In this document: one piece after another, positions 52,084 through 60,537 of the stretch
Numbering within the stretch: the stretch's first letter is position 1
Layout: every line of letters starts with the position of its first letter
NCBI GenBank assembly: GCA_019117445.1
Contig: DWZS01000032.1
Coordinates: 42,157-106,156 of the forward strand
DNA: 64,000 nucleotides
Source: Candidatus Limosilactobacillus excrementigallinarum
Lineage (GTDB): Bacteria > Bacillota > Bacilli > Lactobacillales > Lactobacillaceae
Reading direction: 5' to 3'
Position numbers and translations under genes: made by a program
The notes under the pieces: model-generated
Databases searched by the model: none
The model's input: only the letters and a program-made list of their open reading frames with translations
Told to the model about the DNA's origin: nothing

Positions 52084-53550
52084 TTATAAAATTGGCGACA
52101 ACAACCGTGAGGCCGTCTGCTTAAAGCGTAACCACCGTGGTTGTTGGGCAAACATTGCTGGTGTAACTACATGACTATGCCGGACATCTTCCATAAAAAT
52201 TTGCTCAAGCTGATCAGCAGTCCGCGAATCGTAAATAAAACTGTTGATTTCAAAGTTTAGCTTGAAACTCCGGTAATCAAGGTTTGCGGACCCAACCGAA
52301 GCCATCTTCCCGTCAATCATGACGGTTTTAGCGTGCATAAAGCCATGATCATAGTAGTAAATTGTGACCCCTTCATTGGCGAGCATCCGCGCATAGTATT
52401 GCGTCGCGCGATAAACAAATGGGTGATCAGGCTTGCACGGAATCATAATCCGGACATCAATTCCTGAATGGGCAGCTACCTTTAGTGCATCAATCATACT
52501 ATCATCCGGAATTAGGTATGGTGTTTGAATCCAAATATGGTCCTGCGCTGCATTAATGAGCCGCAAATAGCCAAGTTTAATCGTTTCCAATTGAGTATCA
52601 GGCCCACTGGAAACAATCTGCATTGGTGTGGTCTCATTTTCAACCTTAATTGGTGGGAAAAATCGCCGATAGTGCAGGATCTTTTTATCAGTTCCCTGCA
52701 TTGTGGCGTTCCAGTCACGAATAAAGCGTTGTTGAAGCGAATAGACCGTTCCACCAATCAGTCGAAGGTGAGTATCCCGCCAGTAGCCAAACTTTGCTAC
52801 CCGGCTCAGGTATTGATCACCAACGTTGAAGCCACCAACATAACCAATGCGACCATCAATTGTGACAATTTTGCGGTGGTCACGGTAATTAATCCGGAAG
52901 TCAAATAGGTTACTCCGTGTCATTAAGAACTGTGCAGCTTCTCCACCGTTTTCGCGGAGGTGGTTATAAAAACTTGGCTTGACACCCCGGGAACCCCAAG
53001 AATCATAGAGAACCCGTACTTCGACCCCTTCCGCGGCTTTTTGTTCCAGAATCGTCCGCAGTTGGTTACCGATTTGATCATTGTAAATGGTATAAAACTC
53101 AATATTGATACTCTTTTTAGCCGCTTCAATATCCTTAAACATTTGGCGAAATAACTTGTGCCCGTCATTAAAGATCTCAACATTATTATGCCGGGTAAAA
53201 AAGGCATCATCGAGGTTTTGAAATAACATCACCGTTCGCCAATAGGTCCGCCGGGTTTGCTTTTTCGGTTTCATCATATTAGCGAACTGCTTTTTTTGTT
53301 CTTCAATTGCTTCCGTGAGTTCTAACTGGGTAGCACTTTGAATTCTTTCCATCCGGTGACGAGTCGGTTTTCGGCCGAGAAAGGCGTATGCAATGAATCC
53401 AATTACCGGAATGAGCGTCAAAACAAGGAGCCACGCCCAAGTTGCCGCAATATCCCGTTTTTCCCGAAAGACCGTCAAAAGCGCCGCCACTTCGTTCACC
53501 AGCACAATGGCAATGAGGACAACACGAATAATATTCCACGTTAAGATCAT
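52084..53550 (-). CDS. cls: Cardiolipin synthase
   Basis: Membrane phospholipase-D-family enzyme (488 aa) condensing two phosphatidylglycerols to cardiolipin. Two N-terminal membrane segments (about 4-25 and 38-58, PLDc_N) are followed by two HKD motifs: HRKIVTIDGRIGYVGGFN and HAKTVMIDGKMASVGSANLD. Length matches ClsA-type. RBS AAAGGAGG. First gene of the cls-pepC pair. Confidence 0.95.
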   Translation of the reverse strand: MILTWNIIRVVLIAIVLVNEVAALLTVFREKRDIAATWAWLLVLTLIPVIGFIAYAFLGRKPTRHRMERIQSATQLELTEAIEEQKKQFANMMKPKKQTRRTYWRTVMLFQNLDDAFFTRHNNVEIFNDGHKLFRQMFKDIEAAKKSINIEFYTIYNDQIGNQLRTILEQKAAEGVEVRVLYDSWGSRGVKPSFYNHLRENGGEAAQFLMTRSNLFDFRINYRDHRKIVTIDGRIGYVGGFNVGDQYLSRVAKFGYWRDTHLRLIGGTVYSLQQRFIRDWNATMQGTDKKILHYRRFFPPIKVENETTPMQIVSSGPDTQLETIKLGYLRLINAAQDHIWIQTPYLIPDDSMIDALKVAAHSGIDVRIMIPCKPDHPFVYRATQYYARMLANEGVTIYYYDHGFMHAKTVMIDGKMASVGSANLDYRSFKLNFEINSFIYDSRTADQLEQIFMEDVRHSHVVTPAMFAQQPRWLRFKQTASRLLSPIL

Positions 53551-53632
53551 GCTGCTGTCCTCCTTTACCCGATAAATTCACTTATAATAATTTTAACGCA
53601 TTCCCCACGCTGAACCAAATCACTAATTCATG

Positions 53633-53638
53633 TATAAT
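53633..53638 (+). promoter_or_regulatory. -10 box of the small membrane peptide gene
   Basis: TATAAT; a -35 (TGAACC at 53611) is weak. Confidence 0.5.
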
Positions 53639-53666
53639 AGTTCAAAATTAAACGAGGTGATTATCT

Positions 53667-53792
53667 ATGTTTCCAGAATTCGCCGTCGGTCAAATCCGCG
53701 CTTTTCATATGCTGTTTAACCAAAACCCAGTACTGGCCATCATTGTGCTTGTCGCTTTAATCGCCTTAGCCTACTACTTTAAAAACCGTTAA
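53667..53792 (+). CDS. Small membrane peptide (41 aa)
   Basis: Short gene with a good ribosome site (ACGAGGTGATT) and its own strong terminator. The peptide has a polar N-terminus of about 20 residues (MFPEFAVGQIRAFHML) and one hydrophobic helix (VLAIIVLVALIALAYYF) ending KNR, so the C-terminus should be cytoplasmic or at the interface. It could be a type I toxin-like or regulatory peptide or a membrane-stabilising subunit; no antisense RNA promoter was identified. Not large enough for family assignment. Confidence 0.7.
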   Translation: MFPEFAVGQIRAFHMLFNQNPVLAIIVLVALIALAYYFKNR

Positions 53793-53795
53793 TCA

Positions 53796-53846
53796 AAAGG
53801 GATCCTTACCGAAAGTCAGGTTCACGACTCGGTAAGGATCCCCTTT
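53796..53846. terminator. Bidirectional terminator
   Basis: AAAAGGGATCCTTACCGA / TCGGTAAGGATCCCCTTT, 17-18 bp stem. Confidence 0.93.
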
Positions 53847-53847
53847 G

Positions 53848-54558
53848 TTAAGCAAAAAACTGCTGCCAATTTTGTTCAATTTGTTGTTCTAATTCAATTA
53901 TGGTTAGCTTTCTCAAACGAGCAACTTCTGTATATAGATGTTGCATCGTCTGCCAATAATCAATTTCATCAAGCGGTTTGTCCTGTGCCCAAGAAATTCC
54001 TTCTAAGCCATCACTCTCAATAAACAGGCGTTCCAAAGGAACCTGTTGCGCAACATTTTGAACTGCCGCATCATCAAAGACATCAGGCCCTACTGAAAAC
54101 CAAGTATTAGGCACCGCTAGATACTGTTGTAAGTAATGTTTTGACGAATACCAGTGAACCAATTTATGCACGACTGGAAGCTTCTGAATCTGCTCCAAAA
54201 GTTCCCGCTCGCAGCCTTTAACATGTAAAACAACTGGTTTATGGTAGACTGCCGCTAATTCCAATTGTTTTTGAAAGACTGGGCGTTGAATATCTAACGG
54301 CACTTCTGTCCAGGTCGTATCCAGCCCAATTTCTCCAATCACCGAAGCCCGTGCTAATAAAGCCGCGTCGACCGTTTTCTGCCTTGCTTGCCATGGATGA
54401 ACCCCATAACTTAATTTTTGTTGAGCATTCGCAGCTTGCCGATTTATTTCATACTCTGCGTTACTTGTCGAACTAATCGTACTTTGCATTTGGTGTTGTT
54501 GCTGCACCTGAATAATCTGCTGATACTCATCGTTATGACAATGGATATCAATTAACAT
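53848..54558 (-). CDS. TatD-family metal-dependent hydrolase
   Basis: Barrel hydrolase of 236 aa. Metal and catalytic motifs: IDIHCHND at the start, SVIGEIGLD, KPVVLHVKG and LFIESDG near the C-terminus. The sequence is more divergent than housekeeping TatD nucleases (for example SSTSNAEYEINRQ in the N-terminal helix region). Its start overlaps the stop of the thiamine-type transporter gene (TAATG), so it is translationally coupled and under the TPP riboswitch. A thiamine- or pyrimidine-related hydrolase is therefore conceivable, but unproven. Confidence 0.88.
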   Translation of the reverse strand: MLIDIHCHNDEYQQIIQVQQQHQMQSTISSTSNAEYEINRQAANAQQKLSYGVHPWQARQKTVDAALLARASVIGEIGLDTTWTEVPLDIQRPVFQKQLELAAVYHKPVVLHVKGCERELLEQIQKLPVVHKLVHWYSSKHYLQQYLAVPNTWFSVGPDVFDDAAVQNVAQQVPLERLFIESDGLEGISWAQDKPLDEIDYWQTMQHLYTEVARLRKLTIIELEQQIEQNWQQFFA

Positions 54559-55136
54559 TAACGAACCTCAGGGGACAATGCCCGGTCCAGTAAATTCATA
54601 ATCAACTTTACAAGCACCCCATCAAAGACTAATGATGACAACGCTCCCGTAATAAACATCGCAATTTGTAAACTCACACTGAAGTGGTTCCATCCGTAAA
54701 TAAAGTACGAAGGGATAAAGCCACCCAAGTGGGCACCAAAGGACCCCAACAGGACACTCCCCCAACTGCACCGTTCATAACGGGACTTTTTCGGAAAGAA
54801 TCCTAATTCATTTCCGGCCCCTTGAATTAAGCCTTCCATAATCGTCAATGCTCCCCACTGACCGCCAAGAAACATTTCCACCATGGAAGCAATCGTCTCA
54901 CCAACCACGGCAGACCCGATTGTTGGCACTAAATAGATTGCGATTGGTCCCGCCATATACCACAATCCCGAAAGTACCGTATCGACTAACGGCCCAATGC
55001 CTAATGGAGTTAGAAGCAACTTAACGGAGTTATAAACTGTATTAATCAACAGCATATAGATAACTCCAAAAAGGATCCCGACCAGGGCTACTCGAATAAC
55101 CGATGCTAAATTCCAATATGTATAACGTTTAAACAT
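54558..55136 (-). CDS. ECF transporter substrate-binding subunit, YkoE-like (thiamine precursor)
   Basis: Membrane S-component-like protein of 192 aa with about five or six segments. The stretch GLWYMAGPIAIYLVPTIGSAVVGETIASMVEMFLGG and IQGAGNELGF are typical of YkoE, which binds hydroxymethylpyrimidine or thiamine and works with EcfA/T or YkoCD modules. The TPP riboswitch upstream makes thiamine relevance near certain. No energising ATPase is in this operon, so the shared ECF module is needed. Confidence 0.88.
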   Translation of the reverse strand: MFKRYTYWNLASVIRVALVGILFGVIYMLLINTVYNSVKLLLTPLGIGPLVDTVLSGLWYMAGPIAIYLVPTIGSAVVGETIASMVEMFLGGQWGALTIMEGLIQGAGNELGFFPKKSRYERCSWGSVLLGSFGAHLGGFIPSYFIYGWNHFSVSLQIAMFITGALSSLVFDGVLVKLIMNLLDRALSPEVR

Positions 55137-55172
55137 AAAAATCTCCTTTGCATACTAATAACGTTGATACTT

Positions 55173-55200
55173 AAAAAGGCTCCCCCATCACGGAGAAGCC
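55173..55200 (-). terminator. Terminator of the TPP riboswitch expression platform
   Basis: Minus strand GGCTTCTCC / GGGGGAGCC hairpin with TTTTT, between aptamer and start codon. Confidence 0.88.
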
Positions 55201-55232
55201 ATTATTGGATATTTTACACATCAAATAATTGC

Positions 55233-55306
55233 TGTCTCCCTCCGCTAGTATTAACTAGATCAGGTTCTATGGGTATTTCTCAGCTAACTAAATAGCACCC
55301 CAGACA
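55233..55306 (-). ncRNA. TPP riboswitch aptamer
   Basis: Minus strand GTCTGGGGTGC then GCTGAGAAATACCC, GAACCTGATCTAGTTAATAC and GCGGAGGGAGAC, the complete THI-box consensus with P1 closing TGTCT/AGACA. It precedes the YkoE-like gene and an intrinsic terminator, so TPP should cause premature termination. Confidence 0.97.
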
Positions 55307-55352
55307 GGTTCACACTTTTTTACAAGGACGATCATACCACATTGCGAAGCCG

Positions 55353-55404
55353 AAAAAAAGGAGTGGGAGCGAACTAGCTTATCTAGTTCATCTTCCCACC
55401 CCTT
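55353..55404 (-). terminator. Terminator after clpL
   Basis: AAGGGGTGGGAAGATGAACTAG pairs imperfectly with CTAGTTCGCTCCCACTCCTT, then seven T on the minus strand. Confidence 0.88.
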
Positions 55405-55415
55405 GTCATTAACGA

Positions 55416-57611
55416 CTAGTCTTGGTCGTCAGCCTTTTGATCATCTTTCTTTTCGTCGGCCTTGTATTGGTCACTGTCGTCATCAGCAGCATCCTTGGCA
55501 TCAACGATTTCCAGCTTGCCATCCTTCATTTCAGCAACTAAGTGCTTTGCATCAAGGTGGTCAAGGTAGTAATCCGTAACCTTGTCACGAATTTGTTGTT
55601 CAATGACCCGCCGTAGTGGACGTGCACCCATGGCTTCATCGTACCCTTCGTCAATCAGGAACTTCTTCGCCGTTGGTGTGACCTTAACGTCCATGTCCTT
55701 CTTAGCCAACGTCTTGTTTACATCCGCAATCATTAAGTCAACAATCTTTTGCAGATCATCCTTCGTCAAACTGTGGAATTCAACAATCGCGTTAAACCGG
55801 TTCAAGAATTCTGGACGGAAGTAAGTGGTCAACTTCTTGATCAAATCTTCTTCATCCTTTTCGTCACCGAGCTTAACTGGTGCATCGTTGGAGTAGCCGG
55901 CATTGGATGTCGCAATAATTACCGTATTCTTGAAGTCAACGGTGTTCCCTTGACCATCAGTTAACCGACCATCATCTAAGACTTGGAGAAGTAAGGTGAT
56001 AACTTGTGGGTTTGCCTTTTCAATTTCATCCAAGAGAATGATGGAGTATGGGTGACGACGAACCTTTTCAGTCAAGGTGTTAGAGTTGTCATCGTAACCT
56101 ACGTAACCAGCGGTCGTCCCAATTAACTTAGAAACCGCGGTCCGGTCAGAGTATTCTGACATATCCAGTCGGATAATATCATTCTTAGAACCGAACATAT
56201 CAAGGGCTAATTGCTTAGCAAGTTCTGTCTTACCAACTCCAGTTGGACCAACGAAGAGGAAGCTACCAATTGGCCGATTACCTTCGTCAAAGCCAGCCCG
56301 ATTCCGCCGGATGGCCCGGGCAACAGCTTCAACAGCTTCGTCTTGGCCAATGACCTTACCTTCAAGCCGCTTGTCCATTTCCTTCAAGCGTTGAACGTCA
56401 CTAGCACCGATCTTAGAAACTGGAATACCTGTCATTTGTTCAACTGCGGCAGCCACATCTTCTGGTGTAGCAGTAACTTCTTCTTGCTTGGAGTGATCCT
56501 TGATTTGCTTCTTCAAATCAGTGATCTTGTCCTTTGCTTCTTGAGCAGCCTTGTAGTCTTCCTTCTTAGCAGCATCCTTTTGCTTCTTTTCTTCCTTTTC
56601 AATTTCCTTTTCGATTTCCTTGACGTCCTTTACCGGGTGCTTAGCAGCCAGGTGAGCAGCCGTCATATCAATCAGGTCAATTGCCTTGTCAGGAAGTGAC
56701 CGTTGTGGAATGTATTGAACAGAGTAGTCAACTGCTGCTTGAAGAACGTCATCTGGTAACTTAACGTTGTGGTGACGTTCGTACAAGTCACGAATACCCT
56801 TTAGGATAGCAAGTGTGTCTTCCTTGCTTGGAGCATTGACAGTTACCGGGTTAAACCGCCGAGCCAAAGCAGCATCCTTCATAATGGTGTTTCGGTATTC
56901 ATCTTGGGTAGTTGCCCCGATTACCGTGATTTCACCCCGTGACAATGCTGGCTTAATAATGTCAGCCATTCCTTTAGAACCACTGTCAGAACCAGTCGAA
57001 CCAGCACCGATGATTTGGTGAATTTCATCAAAGAAGAGGATAACATTGCCAGCCTTCTTAACTTCGTCAATCAGCTTTTGCATATTCTCTTCAAAGCTGC
57101 CCCGGTATTGCGTACCAGCTTCCAGTCCGGAAATATCAATACTGATAATTTCCTTGTCCTTAATTGGTGCTGGGACATCGCCGGCAACAATTGCTTGGGC
57201 TAAGCCTTCAACAACCGCGGTCTTACCAACCCCGGCATCACCAACAAGTACAGGGTTATTCTTCGTCCGCCGACTTAAAATTTCGGCAGTTTCTTGAATT
57301 TCTTTATTCCGCCCAATTACTGGGTCCAATTCGCCTTGGCGTGCTTCTTCCGTTAAATTCCGACCAAGCTTGTGCAACATACTGTCCTTGCCTTCATTTG
57401 GCTGAGGTCCTGGTTGGCCAGGTTGTTGTGGAGCTGCTCCACCAGGCAATTGACCAGTTTGGCGATATTGAGCAAATTCTTCAGGAGTAACTTCACGGCC
57501 GTTAATCAAGTAACGACGGTTATCTGAATTAAAGCCGTTCATCCCTCCCATTAATTGGTTAAAAATGTCATTCATGTCGTTGTCAAATGGGTCTCTTGGG
57601 TTTTGTGCCAT
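55416..57611 (-). CDS. clpL: ATP-dependent chaperone ClpL
   Basis: Hsp100 disaggregase of 731 aa lacking the usual Clp N domain; the N-terminus [19 protein letters not shown] and [13 protein letters not shown] is the ClpL signature. Two AAA modules: Walker [10 protein letters not shown] with LFFDEIHQ, and GPTGVGKTE with ILLDEIEKA. The short coiled middle domain (about 325-385) is very Lys/Glu rich. The extra C-terminal Asp/Lys tail ([13 protein letters not shown]) is unusual. No ClpP-binding IGF tripeptide was noted. Role: heat and acid tolerance. Cotranscribed with the small HTH gene upstream; no terminator between. Confidence 0.95.
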   Translation of the reverse strand: MAQNPRDPFDNDMNDIFNQLMGGMNGFNSDNRRYLINGREVTPEEFAQYRQTGQLPGGAAPQQPGQPGPQPNEGKDSMLHKLGRNLTEEARQGELDPVIGRNKEIQETAEILSRRTKNNPVLVGDAGVGKTAVVEGLAQAIVAGDVPAPIKDKEIISIDISGLEAGTQYRGSFEENMQKLIDEVKKAGNVILFFDEIHQIIGAGSTGSDSGSKGMADIIKPALSRGEITVIGATTQDEYRNTIMKDAALARRFNPVTVNAPSKEDTLAILKGIRDLYERHHNVKLPDDVLQAAVDYSVQYIPQRSLPDKAIDLIDMTAAHLAAKHPVKDVKEIEKEIEKEEKKQKDAAKKEDYKAAQEAKDKITDLKKQIKDHSKQEEVTATPEDVAAAVEQMTGIPVSKIGASDVQRLKEMDKRLEGKVIGQDEAVEAVARAIRRNRAGFDEGNRPIGSFLFVGPTGVGKTELAKQLALDMFGSKNDIIRLDMSEYSDRTAVSKLIGTTAGYVGYDDNSNTLTEKVRRHPYSIILLDEIEKANPQVITLLLQVLDDGRLTDGQGNTVDFKNTVIIATSNAGYSNDAPVKLGDEKDEEDLIKKLTTYFRPEFLNRFNAIVEFHSLTKDDLQKIVDLMIADVNKTLAKKDMDVKVTPTAKKFLIDEGYDEAMGARPLRRVIEQQIRDKVTDYYLDHLDAKHLVAEMKDGKLEIVDAKDAADDDSDQYKADEKKDDQKADDQD

Positions 57612-57686
57612 AATACTTTCCTCCCTATTTGTTTAATTACTTTTTTAATTACATCCGAATCAACTTCATCATACAGCTAACCCGAA

Positions 57687-57914
57687 TTAGTCGTCCAATA
57701 AATAGTGTTCTTCTAAATCGCGTAAAACTTGCCACATCTGCCGATGCTGCGCACGCGCAATTGCATCCAGATCTCGTAAGTTCAATGACGTGGCTTTCGA
57801 TTGCTGTTTGTTAAACGACTTATGTAAGGTTGTGTAGCCGTATCCGGAAGTCTTTGCAACCTGATAAATCGTCAGGTGATTTTCATTAAGATAGCTCTTA
57901 ATATCAATCCGCAT
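57687..57914 (-). CDS. Small HTH regulator upstream of clpL (75 aa)
   Basis: Minimal helix-turn-helix protein: SYLNENHLTIYQVAKTSGYGYTTLHKSFNKQ (recognition-type helix with TTLHK), then LRDLDAIARAQHRQMWQVLRD. No ligand domain is present. It lies 75 bases upstream of clpL in the same direction with no terminator, and a perfect 16-base palindrome overlaps the shared promoter, so it is the likely local repressor of clpL. Confidence 0.8.
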   Translation of the reverse strand: MRIDIKSYLNENHLTIYQVAKTSGYGYTTLHKSFNKQQSKATSLNLRDLDAIARAQHRQMWQVLRDLEEHYLLDD

Positions 57915-57946
57915 TACTGCTCACTTCCTTCACACTTTATGGTTTA

Positions 57947-57974
57947 ATTATACCATATTTGTGATATATCACAA
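57947..57974 (-). promoter_or_regulatory. Promoter of the HTH-clpL operon
   Basis: Minus strand TTGTGA (57974-57969), 16-base spacer, TATAAT (57952-57947). Confidence 0.75.
57959..57974. promoter_or_regulatory. Perfect palindromic operator at the clpL operon
   Basis: TTGTGATATATCACAA, perfect 16-base palindrome covering the -35 and spacer. It is unlike CtsR or CIRCE sites. Confidence 0.75.
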
Positions 57975-58047
57975 GTGTAATATGACAAAAAAGTGGAATA
58001 AATTTATATTTTTTTATGATACTTTCCTGTGAATTTTAAATTTTATG

Positions 58048-58075
58048 TTGACATTCATTAGATTTCAATTAGAAT
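58048..58075 (+). promoter_or_regulatory. Promoter of the leader peptide-aminotransferase operon
   Basis: TTGACA, 16-base spacer, TAGAAT; the leader peptide ATG is about 32 bases downstream of the -10. Confidence 0.8.
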
Positions 58076-58106
58076 GTGCTTAATCAAATTAAATGAGGTA
58101 ACACAA

Positions 58107-58175
58107 ATGACTACATTAAATTATTCTCAATTGAATAATGCGTTTAGTTACTGGTTCTGGAACTCCATCTCCTAG
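58107..58175 (+). CDS. Aromatic-rich leader peptide (22 aa)
   Basis: Short frame with ATG at 58107, GAGGT nine bases upstream, and stop TAG at 58173. It encodes MTTLNYSQLNN followed by AFSYWFWNSIS, so Tyr-Trp-Phe-Trp lie near the end. The codons AGT-TAC-TGG-TTC-TGG form most of the 5' arm of a strong RNA hairpin whose 3' arm contains the stop codon. This is the layout of an attenuator leader peptide in which ribosome stalling at aromatic codons changes downstream folding. Confidence 0.8.
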   Translation: MTTLNYSQLNNAFSYWFWNSIS

Positions 58176-58306
58176 AGTCAGTAACCTTTTGTGATGGCTT
58201 CTAGGATTAATACATCCGGAAGCCGACCAACCTTAATTTGGCATACTACCATTTAAGAAACGAGCGCTCCCGGGTGTTGCAGAAACTGCAATTCCCGGGT
58301 TTTTTA
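58147..58306 (+). promoter_or_regulatory. Ribosome-mediated attenuator with alternative RNA structures
   Basis: Pairings found by hand: 1:2 is 58147-58160 with 58172-58185 (14 bp with three G-U); 2:3 is 58170-58177 with 58199-58206 (8 bp, TCCTAGAG/TTCTAGGA); 3:4 is 58196-58224 (GGCTTC/GAAGCC plus GGAT/ATCC); 4:T is 58212-58219 with 58270-58277 (ACATCCGG/CCGGGTGT), which destroys the terminator. Thus 1:2 with 3:4 permits termination and 2:3 with 4:T prevents it. Stalling on the aromatic codons would favour antitermination. Confidence 0.7.
58269..58306 (+). terminator. Attenuator terminator ahead of aminotransferase gene
   Basis: CCCGGGTGTTGCAG pairs with CTGCAATTCCCGGG around an AAA loop, followed by six T. 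Confidence 0.93.
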
Positions 58307-58326
58307 TTTAAAGGAGGAACTTTTCA

Positions 58327-59508
58327 ATGCCAAAAATGAAAGCTAGTCTTAGTCAACAATTCAATCCCAATCTCTCTAGAGTTCAACCAACTCCCATCCG
58401 GGTGTTTGATAATCAAGCTAGTCAAATCCCCGGAATTGTGAAATTAACCCTTGGTGAACCAGACTTCAATGTTCCAGAAGTTGCCAAACAGGCTGCGATT
58501 GAGAGTATCAAGGATAATGACTCACACTATTCAGCTGGTTCAGGAACCCCAGCTTTACGTAAAGCAATTTCAAACTATTTAAAGAAGCATTATGATCTCG
58601 ATTATGATGCCACGACTGAAATTGCGGTCACGATTGGAGCAACCGAAGCTATCTATGCCGCCCTTTTTGCCATTATTAAACCTGGTGATCAAGTTTTGAT
58701 CCCCACACCAACCTTCCCACTGTACGAAGCAGTCGTTAACCTTCTTGGTGGTGAAGCAATTAATCTTGACACCAGCGATAACAACTTCGTACTATCACCA
58801 GAAGCATTGCAAGCTGCTTTAGATCAGCACGAAAATGTTAAAGCAATTGTTTTAAATTACCCATCAAACCCAACAGGCGTCACTTATTCAGCTAAACAAC
58901 TAAAAGCTCTTGCAGACGTCTTAGCGGATACAAACCTAGTTGTGATTGCTGATGAAATCTACTCTGAACTAATTTATGGTGGTCAACATACCTCCATTGC
59001 AAAATTCCTTCCTGGACAAACTATCGTCCTCAATGGGGCCTCTAAATCTGGAGCTATGACTGGTTACCGGATTGGTTTCATGGCAGCCCCAGCAGAATTG
59101 ATGAAGCGATTAGGAATGGTTCACTCAATTATGATTACTTCCCCTTCTGATCCAGCAATGGCTGCTGCCGTTCCAATCTTTGATAGTGAAGCAGGGCATC
59201 AAGCCACTCTGGATATGAAAGCAGCCTACGAAAAGCGGCGCGACTTCTTAGTAGCCGCATTACAGGACCTTGGCTTCGACGTTGCAACTCCAAATGGTGC
59301 CTTCTACGTTTTCGCTAAGCTGCCTGCTCAATATGGTACCGATGACGAAGCCTTTGCCACTAAATTGGCTCAAGAAGGTAAGGTTGCCGTTATTCCAGGA
59401 TCATATTTCGGTGATGGCGGTGAAGGCTACTTAAGAATGAGTTACGCTACCAGCATGGATAACCTGAAATTAGCTGTCGACCGGATCAAAACCATGTTAA
59501 ATAACTAG
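58327..59508 (+). CDS. Class I aminotransferase, aromatic/aspartate type
   Basis: PLP enzyme of 393 aa. The PLP lysine is in LNGASKSGAMTGYRIG; NYPSNPTG binds cofactor or substrate, VIADEIYSELIYGG holds the Asp and Tyr contacts, and YLRMSYATS the carboxylate Arg. Fold type I, subgroup gamma, like AraT/PatA enzymes that transaminate aromatic amino acids in lactic acid bacteria. The aromatic leader peptide strongly supports this substrate class. AAAGGAGG precedes the ATG. First gene of a three-gene operon. Confidence 0.92.
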   Translation: MPKMKASLSQQFNPNLSRVQPTPIRVFDNQASQIPGIVKLTLGEPDFNVPEVAKQAAIESIKDNDSHYSAGSGTPALRKAISNYLKKHYDLDYDATTEIAVTIGATEAIYAALFAIIKPGDQVLIPTPTFPLYEAVVNLLGGEAINLDTSDNNFVLSPEALQAALDQHENVKAIVLNYPSNPTGVTYSAKQLKALADVLADTNLVVIADEIYSELIYGGQHTSIAKFLPGQTIVLNGASKSGAMTGYRIGFMAAPAELMKRLGMVHSIMITSPSDPAMAAAVPIFDSEAGHQATLDMKAAYEKRRDFLVAALQDLGFDVATPNGAFYVFAKLPAQYGTDDEAFATKLAQEGKVAVIPGSYFGDGGEGYLRMSYATSMDNLKLAVDRIKTMLNN

Positions 59509-59521
59509 GAGGAATTCAATT

Positions 59522-60517
59522 ATGACAAAAATTTTAATGACTAGTGTCCGCCCTGATGAACAAAAAGCGATCAATGATTTTGCCGAACAACACCAGATCG
59601 ATGTTGTAACTACCCCTAAGCCATTTATCGATGATGAAGCAATCGCGATGACTAAGGGAATGGATGGGTTAGTCATCCAACAACACGCTAAAGTTCCTGA
59701 CAACGCCTACGCTGCTTTAAAAGCCAATGGGCTTAAACAAATTAGTACCCGAACAGCTGGTGTTGATACCATCAACGTTCCATTAGCTCATGAAAACGGC
59801 CTAAAAGTAACTAACGTCCCAGCATATTCGCCACGTAGCGTTGCAGAACATGCTTTAATGCAAATCTTCCGCCTTTTGCGTAAATCTTACGCATTTGACC
59901 ACCGGGTTGCTCAAAATGATTACCGGTGGGCTGGCCTGCAAGCTACTGAGATTCATTCCGCAACCATTGGGATCATTGGAGTTGGTCGAATTGGGGGAAC
60001 CCTGGCTAAATTACTAAAGGCGTTAGATGCACGAGTGCTCGGTTACGATGTCAAGCCACGAAAAGAGATGGATGGTATTGTTAAATACGTTTCAAAAGAG
60101 GAACTCCTCCGGCAATCTGACGTTGTCTCATTGCACGTCGAATTAAACGATACTTCTAAGGGTCTGCTTACGCTCGATGATTTCAAATTAATGAAACCTA
60201 CTGCCGGATTAGTTAACGCTAGCCGTGGACCAGTTGTCGTCACTAAAGACCTCGTCACCGCGCTTAAAGATCAAGAAATCGCTGCGGCTGCTCTCGATAC
60301 GGTCGAAGACGAAGAACACATTTTCAATCAAGACCATCGAAAAGATGGTTTAGATGCCGTCCCATTAGTTAAAGAACTTCACGCGATGGACAACGTCATT
60401 CTGACCCCACACATTGCCTTTTTCACCAATATTGCAGTACAAAATATGGTTGCAATTGCCTTAATGGATGTCTTATCCATCCTGGATGGTCAATCATCAC
60501 CTCACGAATTCAATTAA
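59522..60517 (+). CDS. D-2-hydroxyacid dehydrogenase (D-lactate/D-hydroxyisocaproate type)
   Basis: NAD-dependent enzyme (331 aa) reducing 2-oxo acids to D-2-hydroxy acids. Rossmann motif GIIGVGRIGG; catalytic Arg in NASRGPVV, Glu in DTVEDEEHIF and His in LTPHIAFFT; substrate loop STRTAGVDTIN. The length and DxEHIFNQDHR segment resemble the D-LDH/D-HicDH branch, which accepts bulky substrates such as phenylpyruvate. Position between an aromatic-type aminotransferase and a transporter suggests arylpyruvate/aryl-lactate. AGGAGG, 13 bases after the aminotransferase. Confidence 0.92.
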   Translation: MTKILMTSVRPDEQKAINDFAEQHQIDVVTTPKPFIDDEAIAMTKGMDGLVIQQHAKVPDNAYAALKANGLKQISTRTAGVDTINVPLAHENGLKVTNVPAYSPRSVAEHALMQIFRLLRKSYAFDHRVAQNDYRWAGLQATEIHSATIGIIGVGRIGGTLAKLLKALDARVLGYDVKPRKEMDGIVKYVSKEELLRQSDVVSLHVELNDTSKGLLTLDDFKLMKPTAGLVNASRGPVVVTKDLVTALKDQEIAAAALDTVEDEEHIFNQDHRKDGLDAVPLVKELHAMDNVILTPHIAFFTNIAVQNMVAIALMDVLSILDGQSSPHEFN

Positions 60518-60537
60518 GATAAGGAGAAATTACAATT

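Noticed and set aside
56211-56699. 162-codon plus-strand frame inside clpL
   Set aside because: Antisense to the Lys/Glu-rich middle domain of ClpL, which gives long Leu/Phe/Ser-rich shadow frames; no ribosome site.
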